From Pantoea alhagi (GTDB lineage: Bacteria; Pseudomonadota; Gammaproteobacteria; Enterobacterales; Enterobacteriaceae): a stretch of DNA of 64,000 bases. The position numbers were made by a program, and so were the translations under genes. Positions 8,476 to 17,085 of this stretch are shown piece after piece (the first letter of the stretch is position 1; every line of letters begins with the position of its first letter). The stretch is from assembly GCF_002101395.1 (NCBI RefSeq), contig NZ_CP019706.1, positions 682,001 through 746,000 on the forward strand, read 5' to 3'. Under the pieces are notes generated by a model. It had not been told where the DNA came from. It was given only the letters and a program-made list of their open reading frames with translations, and ran no database searches.

Positions 8476-9285
8476 TTGCAAAAGCTGAAACTACATGGCT
8501 TCAACAACCTGACGAAAAGCCTGAGTTTTTGTATCTACGACATTTGCTATGCGAACAGTGAGGCCGAACGCGATGGCTATATTGCTTATATTGATGAGCA
8601 GTACAACGCTAACCGCCTGACTGAAATCCTGACCGAAACCTGCTCGATTATCGGCGCTAACGTACTGAATATCGCGCGTCAGGATTATGAACCGCAAGGT
8701 GCCAGCGTCACCATTCTGGTTAGCGAAGAGCCGATCGATCCGAAAGATATTGATAATTCGGAGCATCCCGGCCCGCTGCCTGGTTCGGTAGTCGCGCACC
8801 TGGATAAAAGTCATATTTGCGTTCACACCTATCCGGAGAGCCATCCTGAAGGCGGATTATGTACGTTCCGTGCTGATATTGAAGTCTCTACCTGCGGCGT
8901 TATTTCCCCGCTGAAGGCGCTGAATTACCTTATCCATCAGCTGGAGTCGGACATCGTTACCGTTGATTATCGCGTACGCGGTTTTACCCGTGACGTTAAC
9001 GGCGTGAAGCACTTTATCGATCATGAGATCAACTCTATACAGAACTTTATGTCAGATGATATGAAGGCGATGTATGATATGGTCGATGTGAATGTTTATC
9101 AGGAAAACATCTTTCACACCAAGATGTTGCTGAAAGAATTCGATCTCAAACATTACCTGTTCAACACCAGACCGGAAGACCTGAGTCCGCAGGAACACAA
9201 GCGGATTACCGATCTGTTGTGGAAGGAAATGCGTGAGATCTACTATGGCCGTAATATTCCCTCTCTCGGCCTGAAAACGCAGTAA
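8476..9285 (+). CDS. speD: S-adenosylmethionine decarboxylase proenzyme
   Basis: Pyruvoyl enzyme that makes decarboxylated SAM for SpeE. The start is a TTG, supported by the strong AGGAGGTGA site nine bases upstream and by alignment of the next residues (KLKLHGFNNLTKSLSFCIYD) with E. coli SpeD; no ATG fits. Self-cleavage is expected before Ser112 in DKSHICVHTYPE, leaving the pyruvoyl-bearing alpha chain. The 269-residue product has a short C-terminal extension relative to the 264-residue E. coli protein. It is the second gene of the speE-speD operon. Confidence 0.96.
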   Translation: MQKLKLHGFNNLTKSLSFCIYDICYANSEAERDGYIAYIDEQYNANRLTEILTETCSIIGANVLNIARQDYEPQGASVTILVSEEPIDPKDIDNSEHPGPLPGSVVAHLDKSHICVHTYPESHPEGGLCTFRADIEVSTCGVISPLKALNYLIHQLESDIVTVDYRVRGFTRDVNGVKHFIDHEINSIQNFMSDDMKAMYDMVDVNVYQENIFHTKMLLKEFDLKHYLFNTRPEDLSPQEHKRITDLLWKEMREIYYGRNIPSLGLKTQ

Positions 9286-9298
9286 AGCCCCTGCTTTA

Positions 9299-9326
9299 CC
9301 GGGGCGGATCTTCCGCCCCGTTTCGT
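9299..9326 (+). terminator. Rho-independent terminator after speED
   Basis: The stem CGGGGCGGA pairs with TCCGCCCCG around a TCT loop and is followed by TTTCGTTT. It separates speD from the convergent DeoR-type regulator gene. Confidence 0.8.
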
Positions 9327-10100
9327 TTACTTCGCCTGCGTATCCACCAGCGTTAAGGCAAAATCTTCTGCGTTAAGCTGCGCCTGCGTCTCTTCACTTA
9401 GCCTGCCATCGGTAATGACCTCCGTCAGCGCCTGTAACGGCGTTACGCAAAACAGTGACCAGGAACCATATTTACTGCTGTCCGCCAGCAATATCCGCTG
9501 ACGCGCATTAAGCAGCAGATCCTGCTTCAGCCCGGCCTTATCCTCCGTAGGCGTGGTAATGCCTTTCTCCAGGCTCCAGGAGTTGCAGCTGACAAAAGCA
9601 ATATCGGGATGAAGTGTGCGCAACAGGCGGCGTCCGTGTTCACCGATGCATGACTGACTGGAATCATCAATGCGCCCGCCGATAATCGTCACTTCTATTT
9701 GCCGGAATCCCGAAAGAAACAGCGCAATATGCAGATCGGCGGTAATGACCCGCAGCGGCAGGTGCGTGAGCTGCCGCGCCAGCTCCAGCATAGTGGTGCC
9801 CGCATCCAGCACCACCGCATCGCCCGCTTTTACGCGCGCGGCGGCGGCGCGTGCAATCGCCTGTTTCTCTGCCAGATTGCGCTGGCTTTTCTCTGACGTG
9901 GTGGGCTGCTCAGGAATAAAACGGTTTAACGTCACGCCGCCGTGCGTCCTGCTAATAACACCCTCCCGATCCAGCTTAATCAGATCGCGGCGGATAGTGG
10001 CGGGCGAGGCGGAAATGGCCGTTACCAGTTGATCAACGGTAACCAGATTATGTCCTTTCAGATAATCCATAATCTGGTCGAGGCGACTTTGTCCTTTCAT
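9327..10100 (-). CDS. DeoR-family transcriptional regulator of the acid-sugar cluster
   Basis: A 257-residue DeoR-type repressor. The N-terminal winged helix-turn-helix spans about residues 4-60 (LVTVDQLVTAISASPATIRR), followed by a sugar-phosphate sensor domain with the DAGTT motif (near residue 98) and a GG loop in IIGGRIDD. It is the last gene of the minus-strand group, six bases after the end of pdxA2. Regulators like this (YgbI type) accompany DUF1537 kinases and PdxA2-type dehydrogenases, so it most likely controls both divergent arms of the cluster with a phosphorylated sugar acid as ligand. That ligand is an inference. Confidence 0.85.
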   Translation of the reverse strand: MKGQSRLDQIMDYLKGHNLVTVDQLVTAISASPATIRRDLIKLDREGVISRTHGGVTLNRFIPEQPTTSEKSQRNLAEKQAIARAAAARVKAGDAVVLDAGTTMLELARQLTHLPLRVITADLHIALFLSGFRQIEVTIIGGRIDDSSQSCIGEHGRRLLRTLHPDIAFVSCNSWSLEKGITTPTEDKAGLKQDLLLNARQRILLADSSKYGSWSLFCVTPLQALTEVITDGRLSEETQAQLNAEDFALTLVDTQAK

Positions 10101-10106
10101 CTTTCC

Positions 10107-11090
10107 CTATGCAAGTTGCATCGCAAGTTGAATCGAGATGGCCATGCTCTCAGACTTCGCTTTACCTGTCCAGGCAATATCAAATGCGGTGCCGTGGTCC
10201 GCTGAAGTGCGGATAAACGGCAGGCCAGCGGTGATATTTACCCCATCGTAGAAGCCCAGCAGCTTAAGCGGAATATGGCCCTGATCGTGATACATCGCCA
10301 CCACCATATCGTACTGTCCTTCATAGCACTGAAGATAAACCGTATCCGGCGGACAAGGACCACGGGCATCAATGCCCTTCTCTTTCATCGCCTGGATCGC
10401 CGGACCGACAATGTTGATCTCTTCATCGCCAAACAGGCCATTTTCGCCGGCGTGCGGATTCACCCCGGCCACGGCGATGCGCGGATGCATATAGCCGACG
10501 CGGCGCAAAAACGTATCAGCCATGCCAATCACCGTTTCCACGCGCGACTGATTCAGCGTATCAAGAAATTTGCGCAGCGCAATATGAGTGGTGACGTGGA
10601 TCACTTTTAGTCGGTCAGTATAAAGCACCATTGCGTAATCTTTACTTTGGGTCAGCTGCGCCAGCAGTTCGGTATGGCCAGGATAGAGGTGACCAGCTGA
10701 ATGCAACGCCTCTTTATTTAACGGCGCGGTGGCAATGGCATGCACCTCTCCCGCCAGCGCCAGCGCCGTTGCGCGCTTCACACAGCGGTACGCCAGATCG
10801 CCCGCCTGCGCCTGAACCTTACCGGGCACCAGCGCCTGTGGATCGGCCAGCGGTTCATCCAGCACATTAATGGTGCCGGGCGTGAAGTGCGCCTGCGCGA
10901 CTGAAGTAATCTCTTTCAGTTCCATTTGCGGGAGTTTGCCCTGCGCCATTACGCGCCTTAACGTCTCCAGGCAACCTACCACCACGGCTGGCGCGCCGTT
11001 TAACTCCCCTTCAGCAAGCGCTTTAACAATAATCTCCGGGCCGATACCGGCAGGATCGCCCATGGTTACCGCAATGGTTTTAGTGGTCAC
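10107..11090 (-). CDS. pdxA2: PdxA2, 4-phospho-D-threonate 3-dehydrogenase
   Basis: NAD-dependent oxidative decarboxylation of 4-phospho-D-threonate (or erythronate), yielding dihydroxyacetone phosphate and CO2. A GTG start preceded by GAGGAG gives 327 residues beginning (M)TTKTIAVTMGDPAGIGPE and overlaps the dtnK end by 11 bases; the ATG further upstream is unlikely. Metal-binding histidines lie in YPGHTELLA, in VTTHIALRKF and in AMYHDQGHIPLKL. The match to the Salmonella PdxA2 that I recall is very close. Unlike PdxA, it is not for vitamin B6 synthesis; the neighbouring DtnK kinase supports this assignment. Confidence 0.9.
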   Translation of the reverse strand: MTTKTIAVTMGDPAGIGPEIIVKALAEGELNGAPAVVVGCLETLRRVMAQGKLPQMELKEITSVAQAHFTPGTINVLDEPLADPQALVPGKVQAQAGDLAYRCVKRATALALAGEVHAIATAPLNKEALHSAGHLYPGHTELLAQLTQSKDYAMVLYTDRLKVIHVTTHIALRKFLDTLNQSRVETVIGMADTFLRRVGYMHPRIAVAGVNPHAGENGLFGDEEINIVGPAIQAMKEKGIDARGPCPPDTVYLQCYEGQYDMVVAMYHDQGHIPLKLLGFYDGVNITAGLPFIRTSADHGTAFDIAWTGKAKSESMAISIQLAMQLA

Positions 11091-12342
11091 AGTACATCTC
11101 CTCAATAAACGAGAGCGCGTCACAAAGCACACTCTCAGAACCGAAACCGCCGGCTTTGGTAATTACCGGCAAATCATCAAGCTCGCTGTTGATAAAACAG
11201 CCGCATGGAACGCAGGGCGCAACCTCCTGCTGGATGCGATAGCCTTCCGCGCCCAGCGCATGAGCAACCGCAATGGCAATGTCGCCGCCCGTCAGAAACA
11301 GCCCGCCGATACGCGTCCTGTCGATAATCGCCAGCGTCAGCTCACCCAGCCTCTGGCTGAGACGCTCGCCCAGCGCTGCACGGGTGCAGTCAAGCTGCTG
11401 GCATAGCGCATCAATTTTTTGTCGATCTACCGCGCTGCGGCTGGTACGTAAAATCGTGTGCTGACCGGCTGCAAGCAGCGTACTCGTCTGCTGTACCAGC
11501 CCGCTAAAATCGGGAACGTCGTGCATAAGCAGCTGCGCTACGTCGATATCGACTACCTGCGCGCGCTGTTGATTGATAGCCAGCGCCACCTGACGACGCG
11601 TGGTTTCACTCATTGACCCGGCAATCACCAGCACCGGCAGCGTCTGGCGTTTTGTAATGCAGGCACTGGCTGGCAAGGCCGCCGCCAGCCCTGCCGCACC
11701 TACCAGCAACGGTGTTTCGGGCAGCGAAAGGGCCGCTTCGGCAATCAGTGCCAGATCCTGTTCGGTTAGCGCATCCACCACGACCATCACCGGTGCCTGA
11801 TGTTGATACTGCCGCAGCAGCGCGGCCAGTTCACCGCTGCGCACCGCAGGCAACACAACATCAATCACCTTTAGCTCGCTTTGCTGCTGCAAAATGGTTT
11901 TGATGCGTGAGGAACTAATCGGCGTGCGCGGATCGCTGGCAAACTCGGTTTGCGCCAGCGGTACCTGATGCACCAGACACTCTCCGTTAAGGGTAGTGCG
12001 GCCTGCGCCAGGGATCGCCGCTGCGATCAGCGCCAGCCCTTTGCCGCTGGCGTGCAATGCGGCTTCAATTTCCGCTCCGGGATTGCCGCGAAAGGTGGAG
12101 TCGATTTTTTTGTAGATCAGCAAATCCTGCTGACGCCAGCGGGCCAGCGCCTGCGTTACCGCATCCGCCGCGTCAGAAGCTCCAAGCGCGCGGCTGTCAG
12201 TATTGATCACCAGCACATCGGCGCGGCGTGACGGCGACTGCCGGGCAAAGAGCATCACCTCAGTACGCGCGCCCTTCTTCGCCAGCTGAACCCCGGTATC
12301 ATTAGCGCCGGTAAAATCATCAGCGATGACGATTAATTTCAT
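11080..12342 (-). CDS. dtnK: D-threonate kinase (DUF1537 family)
   Basis: Four-carbon acid-sugar kinase, 420 residues, phosphorylating D-threonate at C4 with ATP in the cytoplasm. The N-terminal domain starts with MKLIVIADDFTGANDTGVQL, characteristic of the sugar-binding half of DUF1537; the C-terminal nucleotide-binding half contains GGLFLTGGDIAIAVAHALG. Together with the overlapping pdxA2 it forms a D-threonate to dihydroxyacetone phosphate route. In Salmonella, as I recall, dtnK and pdxA2 also sit between acnB and speD, so this arm may be ancestral. Specificity between threonate, erythronate and related acids cannot be settled from sequence. Confidence 0.87.
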   Translation of the reverse strand: MKLIVIADDFTGANDTGVQLAKKGARTEVMLFARQSPSRRADVLVINTDSRALGASDAADAVTQALARWRQQDLLIYKKIDSTFRGNPGAEIEAALHASGKGLALIAAAIPGAGRTTLNGECLVHQVPLAQTEFASDPRTPISSSRIKTILQQQSELKVIDVVLPAVRSGELAALLRQYQHQAPVMVVVDALTEQDLALIAEAALSLPETPLLVGAAGLAAALPASACITKRQTLPVLVIAGSMSETTRRQVALAINQQRAQVVDIDVAQLLMHDVPDFSGLVQQTSTLLAAGQHTILRTSRSAVDRQKIDALCQQLDCTRAALGERLSQRLGELTLAIIDRTRIGGLFLTGGDIAIAVAHALGAEGYRIQQEVAPCVPCGCFINSELDDLPVITKAGGFGSESVLCDALSFIEEMYCDH

Positions 12343-12441
12343 ACATTCCCCTTACTGGCTGCATCACGCTTCGCTCCCCGTCCTGTTTAAGCGTTGTACC
12401 CCGCTTACAAAAGAAACTACCCAACCCGTTAATGATTATAT

Positions 12442-12455
12442 TCAATCATGATTGA
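12442..12455. promoter_or_regulatory. Perfect 14-bp palindrome, candidate operator
   Basis: TCAATCATGATTGA is a perfect palindrome in the 233-bp gap between the divergent dtnK and alcohol dehydrogenase genes. It is the best operator candidate for the DeoR-type regulator encoded in the cluster. The function is inferred from position only. Confidence 0.4.
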
Positions 12456-12457
12456 TT

Positions 12458-12479
12458 AAATGTGAGCAACCTCAAATTA
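12458..12479 (+). promoter_or_regulatory. Candidate CRP-cAMP site
   Basis: TGTGA, six bases, then TCAAA differs from the CRP core TGTGA-N6-TCACA at one position and has the usual AAA before it. It lies about 100 bp upstream of the alcohol dehydrogenase start. Catabolite control is common for sugar-acid operons. Confidence 0.45.
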
Positions 12480-12575
12480 ATCACATGCGATTTCCCCTAT
12501 AAAATTGACCGATAACAATCGCTTTTGAACAAACTAAATCATCGTTCAGCTTTATAGGGAGAAAAGACAGACCTT

Positions 12576-13724
12576 ATGAACATCAATAGCACCCTTATCA
12601 GCGGCTTTCAGGCGCTTAATGACATTGGCTACCTGCTACAGAATCGACGCAGCCTGCTGCTGGTGACCGATAAAAATATCAGCGCTATTCCTGCCGTTGC
12701 GACGCTGACCGAACAGCTGCGGCGCCAGGCTGATACCCTGATTATTCTGGATAATGTGCCGCCGGAGCCGAGCCAGCATGATGTCGCGGCACAGCTGGAA
12801 AGTTTGAATGGACGTCAGGTCGAGACGGTAATTGGCATTGGAGGTGGCAGCGTGCTGGATGTCGCTAAGCTGTTGTCGGTTCTGTGCTTGTCGGGCGCGC
12901 CTACGCTTGATCAGCTGCTGGCAGGTGAGAAACCCACGGCGCGCCTGCCTTCTCTGCTAATCCCAACCACGGCCGGAACCGGCTCGGAAGCGACGCCTAA
13001 TGCAATTCTGGCAATCCCGGAACAGGAGACCAAGGTCGGCATTATTTCACCGGTGATGCTGCCTGATTATGTGGCGCTGGCACCGGAACTGACCACCAGC
13101 ATGCCGCCGCATATCGCCTCTTCTACCGGCATCGATGCGCTTTGCCACCTGATTGAATGCTTTACTGCCACCGTCGCCAATCCGGTTAGCGATAACTATG
13201 CACTGATTGGCCTGAAGAAACTGTTTGCCAGCCTGGAAACCAGCGTGGCCGAACCGCACAACCTGCAGGCACGTCTCGATATGCTATGGGCCTCTTATTA
13301 CGGCGGCGCGGCTATTGCTCATGCCGGCACGCATCTGGTTCACGCCCTTTCCTATCCACTGGGCGGTAAATATCACCTGCCGCACGGCGTTGCTAACGCC
13401 ATTCTGCTTGCACCCTGTATGCGCGCTGTCCGTCCGGCTGCAGTGACTAAATTTGCTCAGGCGTATGACCTGTTGCCCAACGCCGATCGCTCCCTGAACG
13501 ATGAAGAAAAGTCCCATGCGCTGGTGGACTATTTTGCCGCGCTGGTGCGCCGTCTGAAGCTTCCCGCCAGCCTTGATGAGCTGGGAATCAAAGCCGACCA
13601 GCTGCCACAGCTGGTGGAGTCGGCGCTGGACGTGCAGCGTTTGATTAAAAATGTGCCCACTCCGGTCAGCGCCAGTATGGTGCGGAATATCTATCTGACG
13701 CTGTTCCCGACCCTATCAGCCTGA
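12576..13724 (+). CDS. Iron-containing alcohol dehydrogenase
   Basis: A 382-residue group III (iron-dependent) NAD(P) alcohol dehydrogenase. The nucleotide loop GGGS is at 89-92 in GIGGGSVLDVAK; metal ligands are predicted as Asp187 and His191 (GIDALCHLIECF), His256 (HLVHAL) and His270 (HLPHGVANA). A GGGAG site precedes the start. It is the first gene of the right arm, 14 bases ahead of the DapA-type aldolase gene. A role in oxidising a sugar alcohol or reducing the aldehyde made by the aldolase is plausible, but the substrate is unknown. Confidence 0.85.
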   Translation: MNINSTLISGFQALNDIGYLLQNRRSLLLVTDKNISAIPAVATLTEQLRRQADTLIILDNVPPEPSQHDVAAQLESLNGRQVETVIGIGGGSVLDVAKLLSVLCLSGAPTLDQLLAGEKPTARLPSLLIPTTAGTGSEATPNAILAIPEQETKVGIISPVMLPDYVALAPELTTSMPPHIASSTGIDALCHLIECFTATVANPVSDNYALIGLKKLFASLETSVAEPHNLQARLDMLWASYYGGAAIAHAGTHLVHALSYPLGGKYHLPHGVANAILLAPCMRAVRPAAVTKFAQAYDLLPNADRSLNDEEKSHALVDYFAALVRRLKLPASLDELGIKADQLPQLVESALDVQRLIKNVPTPVSASMVRNIYLTLFPTLSA

Positions 13725-13738
13725 ATAACGAGGTAACA

Positions 13739-14623
13739 ATGAAACAGAAAATTGAAGGCGTGCTGACTGCGATTGTAACCACCTTTGATGCTGAAGGTGC
13801 GTTTAAACCAGCGGCACAGCGTAAGCAGGTGCAACGTCAGTTGCAGGCAGGCAACGGCATCTTTTGTGGCGGCACCAACGGCGAATTTTTTGTACTGAAT
13901 GAACAGGAAAAGCTGGCGGTTATCGAAACCTGCGTTGATGAGACAGCAGGCCAGGCGCCGGTGGTGGCGCATATCGGGGAGATCTCCACGCGGGAAACGA
14001 TTCGCCTGGGAAAACAGGTGGCGCAGCTTGGCGTTGACGCCGTGTCGGTGATTACGCCCTGGTTTGTCCCCCTCAAACAGCAGGAGCTGATTTGGCACTA
14101 CCGTACGGTAGCAGACGCGCTGGAAGTGCCGCTGTTTTTGTACAACATTCCGGCGCGCACCGGCAATACGCTGCAGCCGGAAACAGTGCGCATTCTGGCC
14201 GCGCATCCCAACATTATCGGCATTAAAGACAGCGCTGGCAGCTATGAGAGCCTGAAAGGTTTTCTTGAGGCGGCGCAGGGTCAGGAAAATTTTTCCGTCC
14301 TGAACGGCCCCGATTCGCTGATCCATCGTGGCTTTGTTGAAGGTTGTACCGCCTGTATCTCCGGCCTTGCCAATGTTGCGCCGCAGGAAATCAACGCCAT
14401 CTGGCGCACTTTTCAGGCAGGCGATCTCACCGCGTCACAACAGGCGCAGGAAAATGTTACCGGCCTGCGCACCGATTTATACAACGTTGGCTTTTCACCC
14501 GCGGCAGTGAAAAAAGCGCTGGTGCTTATGGGCCATGACGTCGGCGAAAGTCGCTATGCCGTGCAGTTCAGCGTGGCAGAAGAACAGCAGATTCGTCAGA
14601 TCGTGAATCAATACATTCACTAA
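13739..14623 (+). CDS. DapA/NanA-family class I aldolase
   Basis: A 294-residue member of the dihydrodipicolinate synthase/N-acetylneuraminate lyase superfamily. The Schiff-base lysine is Lys163 in GIKDSAG, the catalytic tyrosine Tyr135 in YNIPARTG, and the pyruvate carboxylate-binding loop GGTNGE is at 44-49. The GGTNGE loop differs from the canonical DapA GGTTGE. The genome would be expected to hold dapA elsewhere; here, among sugar transporters and dehydrogenases, it is more likely a catabolic aldolase that cleaves a 2-keto-3-deoxy acid or sialic-acid-like compound to pyruvate and an aldehyde. Confidence 0.82.
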   Translation: MKQKIEGVLTAIVTTFDAEGAFKPAAQRKQVQRQLQAGNGIFCGGTNGEFFVLNEQEKLAVIETCVDETAGQAPVVAHIGEISTRETIRLGKQVAQLGVDAVSVITPWFVPLKQQELIWHYRTVADALEVPLFLYNIPARTGNTLQPETVRILAAHPNIIGIKDSAGSYESLKGFLEAAQGQENFSVLNGPDSLIHRGFVEGCTACISGLANVAPQEINAIWRTFQAGDLTASQQAQENVTGLRTDLYNVGFSPAAVKKALVLMGHDVGESRYAVQFSVAEEQQIRQIVNQYIH

Positions 14624-14672
14624 TTTTGCGGCAGCGCTGCGCTGCTGCCCTCTTAATAACAGGAGCCGCAAG

Positions 14673-15623
14673 ATGAAAGTGATTTGTACCTCCCCTTCTT
14701 TTGCAAAATATGACAATGAGCCCATTGTCACGCTGCATCAGCAGGGCTTTGAAGTAATAAGGCTTCCCGCCGACGCGCCATTAAGCGCACTGGAACCCTA
14801 TCTGGCAGACACCGTGGCGATGATTGTGGCATTTACTGAGGTAAGCGAGGATTTACTCGCTCGGGCGCCTCAGCTGAAGATTGTCTGCAAGCACGGTGTT
14901 GGTGTTGATAACATCGATTTGACTGCCACCCGGGCTCGCGGGATCTATGTGACTAACGTGCCTGATGCGAATAAGCATGCTGTAGCAGATTTCGCTTTTG
15001 CGCTGATTCTTTCTGCTGCCCGACAGATTCTCCAGGCCGCAAGCGGAACTCGTAGCGGCCAATGGCCTCGTATTTTTACTACCGATGTTTATGGCAAAAC
15101 GCTTGGCATTATTGGCCTTGGTAATATTGGCAAGCAGGTTGCTTTGCGTGCCCGTGGCTTCAATATGCGTTTACTGGCCTACGATTTTTACCCCGACGAA
15201 AAGTTTGCTGCGGAGCAGGGAATCAGCTTTGTTTCGCTGGATGAGCTAACCCAACAGAGCGACTTTATTACTCTGCATACGCCGCTTACCGATAAAACCA
15301 GCAATCTGTTTGACGCCGCCCGGATTGGCAAAATGAAGGCATCCGCTTTCCTGATTAACGTTTCCCGGGGAGGTGTTGTCAATGAAAACGATCTTTACCA
15401 GGCGTTAGCTAACAAACGGATCGCCGGTGCTGCGGCAGATGTCTTTACGCAAGAACCGCTGACAGCGCATCCGCTGTTTTCACTGGATAACTTTATTCCT
15501 ACCTCTCATATCGCTGGCTATACCGAAGGGGCTATCGACGCGATTGGCGCACGCTGCGTACAGCAGATTATACAGTGCGTTAAAGAACGTCAGCCTCCCG
15601 TCAACATCATGAATTCAATGTAA
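14673..15623 (+). CDS. D-2-hydroxyacid dehydrogenase, phosphoglycerate dehydrogenase-like
   Basis: A 316-residue NAD-dependent D-isomer-specific 2-hydroxyacid dehydrogenase. The Rossmann motif is GLGNIGKQVALRARGF (about 148-163). The catalytic Arg is in NVSRGGVVN, the Glu in DVFTQEPL and the His in PTSHIAGYTEGA. It lacks the C-terminal ACT domain of the serine-pathway SerA, so it is a catabolic relative. An AGGAGCCGCAAG site precedes the start, and a GC-rich hairpin at 14630-14650 separates it from the aldolase gene and could modulate expression. Substrate unknown; a 2-hydroxy sugar acid is likely. Confidence 0.82.
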   Translation: MKVICTSPSFAKYDNEPIVTLHQQGFEVIRLPADAPLSALEPYLADTVAMIVAFTEVSEDLLARAPQLKIVCKHGVGVDNIDLTATRARGIYVTNVPDANKHAVADFAFALILSAARQILQAASGTRSGQWPRIFTTDVYGKTLGIIGLGNIGKQVALRARGFNMRLLAYDFYPDEKFAAEQGISFVSLDELTQQSDFITLHTPLTDKTSNLFDAARIGKMKASAFLINVSRGGVVNENDLYQALANKRIAGAAADVFTQEPLTAHPLFSLDNFIPTSHIAGYTEGAIDAIGARCVQQIIQCVKERQPPVNIMNSM

Positions 15624-15707
15624 TAAAGCCTGGGGTGCCGTTGCCCCCCGTCCAATAAAGCAGGCAATAGATCCTGTATATAACATTCTCTGTACCGGGC
15701 TAAAACT

Positions 15708-17027
15708 ATGAATACTGTTGCTGGAAACACACGTATACGTTGGTGGATAGCAGGCCTGATGTGGCTGGCTATTGCCATCAACTATATCGATCGCACCGTG
15801 CTGTCTGCGGCTGCTCCGCATCTTATCGATGAGTTGAACCTGACGCCTGAACTGATGGGCTTCATCATGGCGGCTTTTTTCTGGTCATATTCGCTGCTGC
15901 AAATACCGGCTGGCTGGTTTGCTGACCGCTTCGGCCAAAAAAAGGGGCTGGGTATTGCCGTGGCCTGGTGGTCAATCGCGACTTCCGTAATGGGCCTGGC
16001 CACCGGCTTTAAATCACTGCTGGCGTTGCGCCTTGCGCTGGGTGTGGGAGAGGCTGCGGCTTATCCCAGCAATGCCGGGATCGCAGCTCGCTGGTTCCCT
16101 GATAAAGAGCGCGCCACCGTATCCGGCCTGTTCGACAGCGCTTCCAAGTTTGGCGGGGCCGTGGCGATGCCGCTGATCGTCTGGATGATCGCTCTGTTTG
16201 ACTGGCGAATTACCTTTGGGATTATTGGTAGCATCGGACTGTTATGGGTGATTGCCTGGTATTTTATCTATGCCGAGAATCCAGAAGAACATCGGCATAT
16301 CAGCCGTGAAGAAATCAGCCTGATCCGCAATGGTCAATTACGCAAGCATGGCGATAAAAACATTCGGCCAATGAAGTGGTACAGGCTGCTGCGCTACCGC
16401 AATATTTGGGCGATGTGCATTGGCTTCTTCACCATTAACTATACCTCCTACTTCTTTATCACCTGGCTGCCAACCTATCTGGTGAAAGATAAAGGAATGG
16501 ATTTTATCAAGATGGGGATGATTGCTGCCCTGCCACTGCTGTGCGGCATGATTATCGAAGTGCTGGCAGGTTGGATGTCCGATCGCGTAGTGCACAAAAA
16601 GTTATTGTCGTTAACCGCAACACGTAAGCTGTTTCTTTCTATCGGGCTGCTTATGGCGCTCTGTATTGGCTTTGCGCCTTTTACCGACTCGGTATTTATG
16701 ACCGTCCTCCTGCTCTGCGTAGCAAAATCAGGCACCACCGTAGCTGCCTCTCAGGTCTGGGCGCTGCCGGGAGACGTCGCCCCTAAAAACAGCGTTTCCG
16801 TTGTCGCCGGACTACAGAACACCGTCTCAAATATGGGCGGCGCGGTTGGGCCTATCGTCACGGGCGCCATTGTCGCCGCGACAGGATCCTTCACCTGGGC
16901 CCTGGTATTTTCAGCACTGCTGGTCGTTATCGGCATCCTTAACTATTTGTTCCTGATGGGTAAAGTCGAACCCATCTCCGATGACGAAAACATTCCGGCC
17001 CATCAGGTATCAATGGGACAAGCTTAA
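15708..17027 (+). CDS. MFS transporter, anion:cation symporter type
   Basis: A 439-residue protein with twelve predicted membrane helices. The N-terminus reads WWIAGLMWLAIAINYIDRTV, typical of the ACS family of the major facilitator superfamily, which takes up hexuronates, galactonate, glucarate and similar organic anions with protons. The loop motif GWFADRFGQKKG (about 65-76) is the MFS signature. It should import an acidic sugar into the cytoplasm. It is the fourth gene of the right arm, separated from the dehydrogenase by 84 bases, so it may have an additional promoter. Confidence 0.87.
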   Translation: MNTVAGNTRIRWWIAGLMWLAIAINYIDRTVLSAAAPHLIDELNLTPELMGFIMAAFFWSYSLLQIPAGWFADRFGQKKGLGIAVAWWSIATSVMGLATGFKSLLALRLALGVGEAAAYPSNAGIAARWFPDKERATVSGLFDSASKFGGAVAMPLIVWMIALFDWRITFGIIGSIGLLWVIAWYFIYAENPEEHRHISREEISLIRNGQLRKHGDKNIRPMKWYRLLRYRNIWAMCIGFFTINYTSYFFITWLPTYLVKDKGMDFIKMGMIAALPLLCGMIIEVLAGWMSDRVVHKKLLSLTATRKLFLSIGLLMALCIGFAPFTDSVFMTVLLLCVAKSGTTVAASQVWALPGDVAPKNSVSVVAGLQNTVSNMGGAVGPIVTGAIVAATGSFTWALVFSALLVVIGILNYLFLMGKVEPISDDENIPAHQVSMGQA

Positions 17028-17085
17028 CTTCCTGAACGACTGCGTTCTGGAAACGGAGCGCGGCGTCTTCTGTTGAGACATCGCT

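Noticed and set aside
12461..12485. TGTGA and TCACA halves 15 bases apart, read as one CRP site
   Set aside because: The spacing is far from the six bases needed; the alternative TGTGA-N6-TCAAA reading was reported instead.
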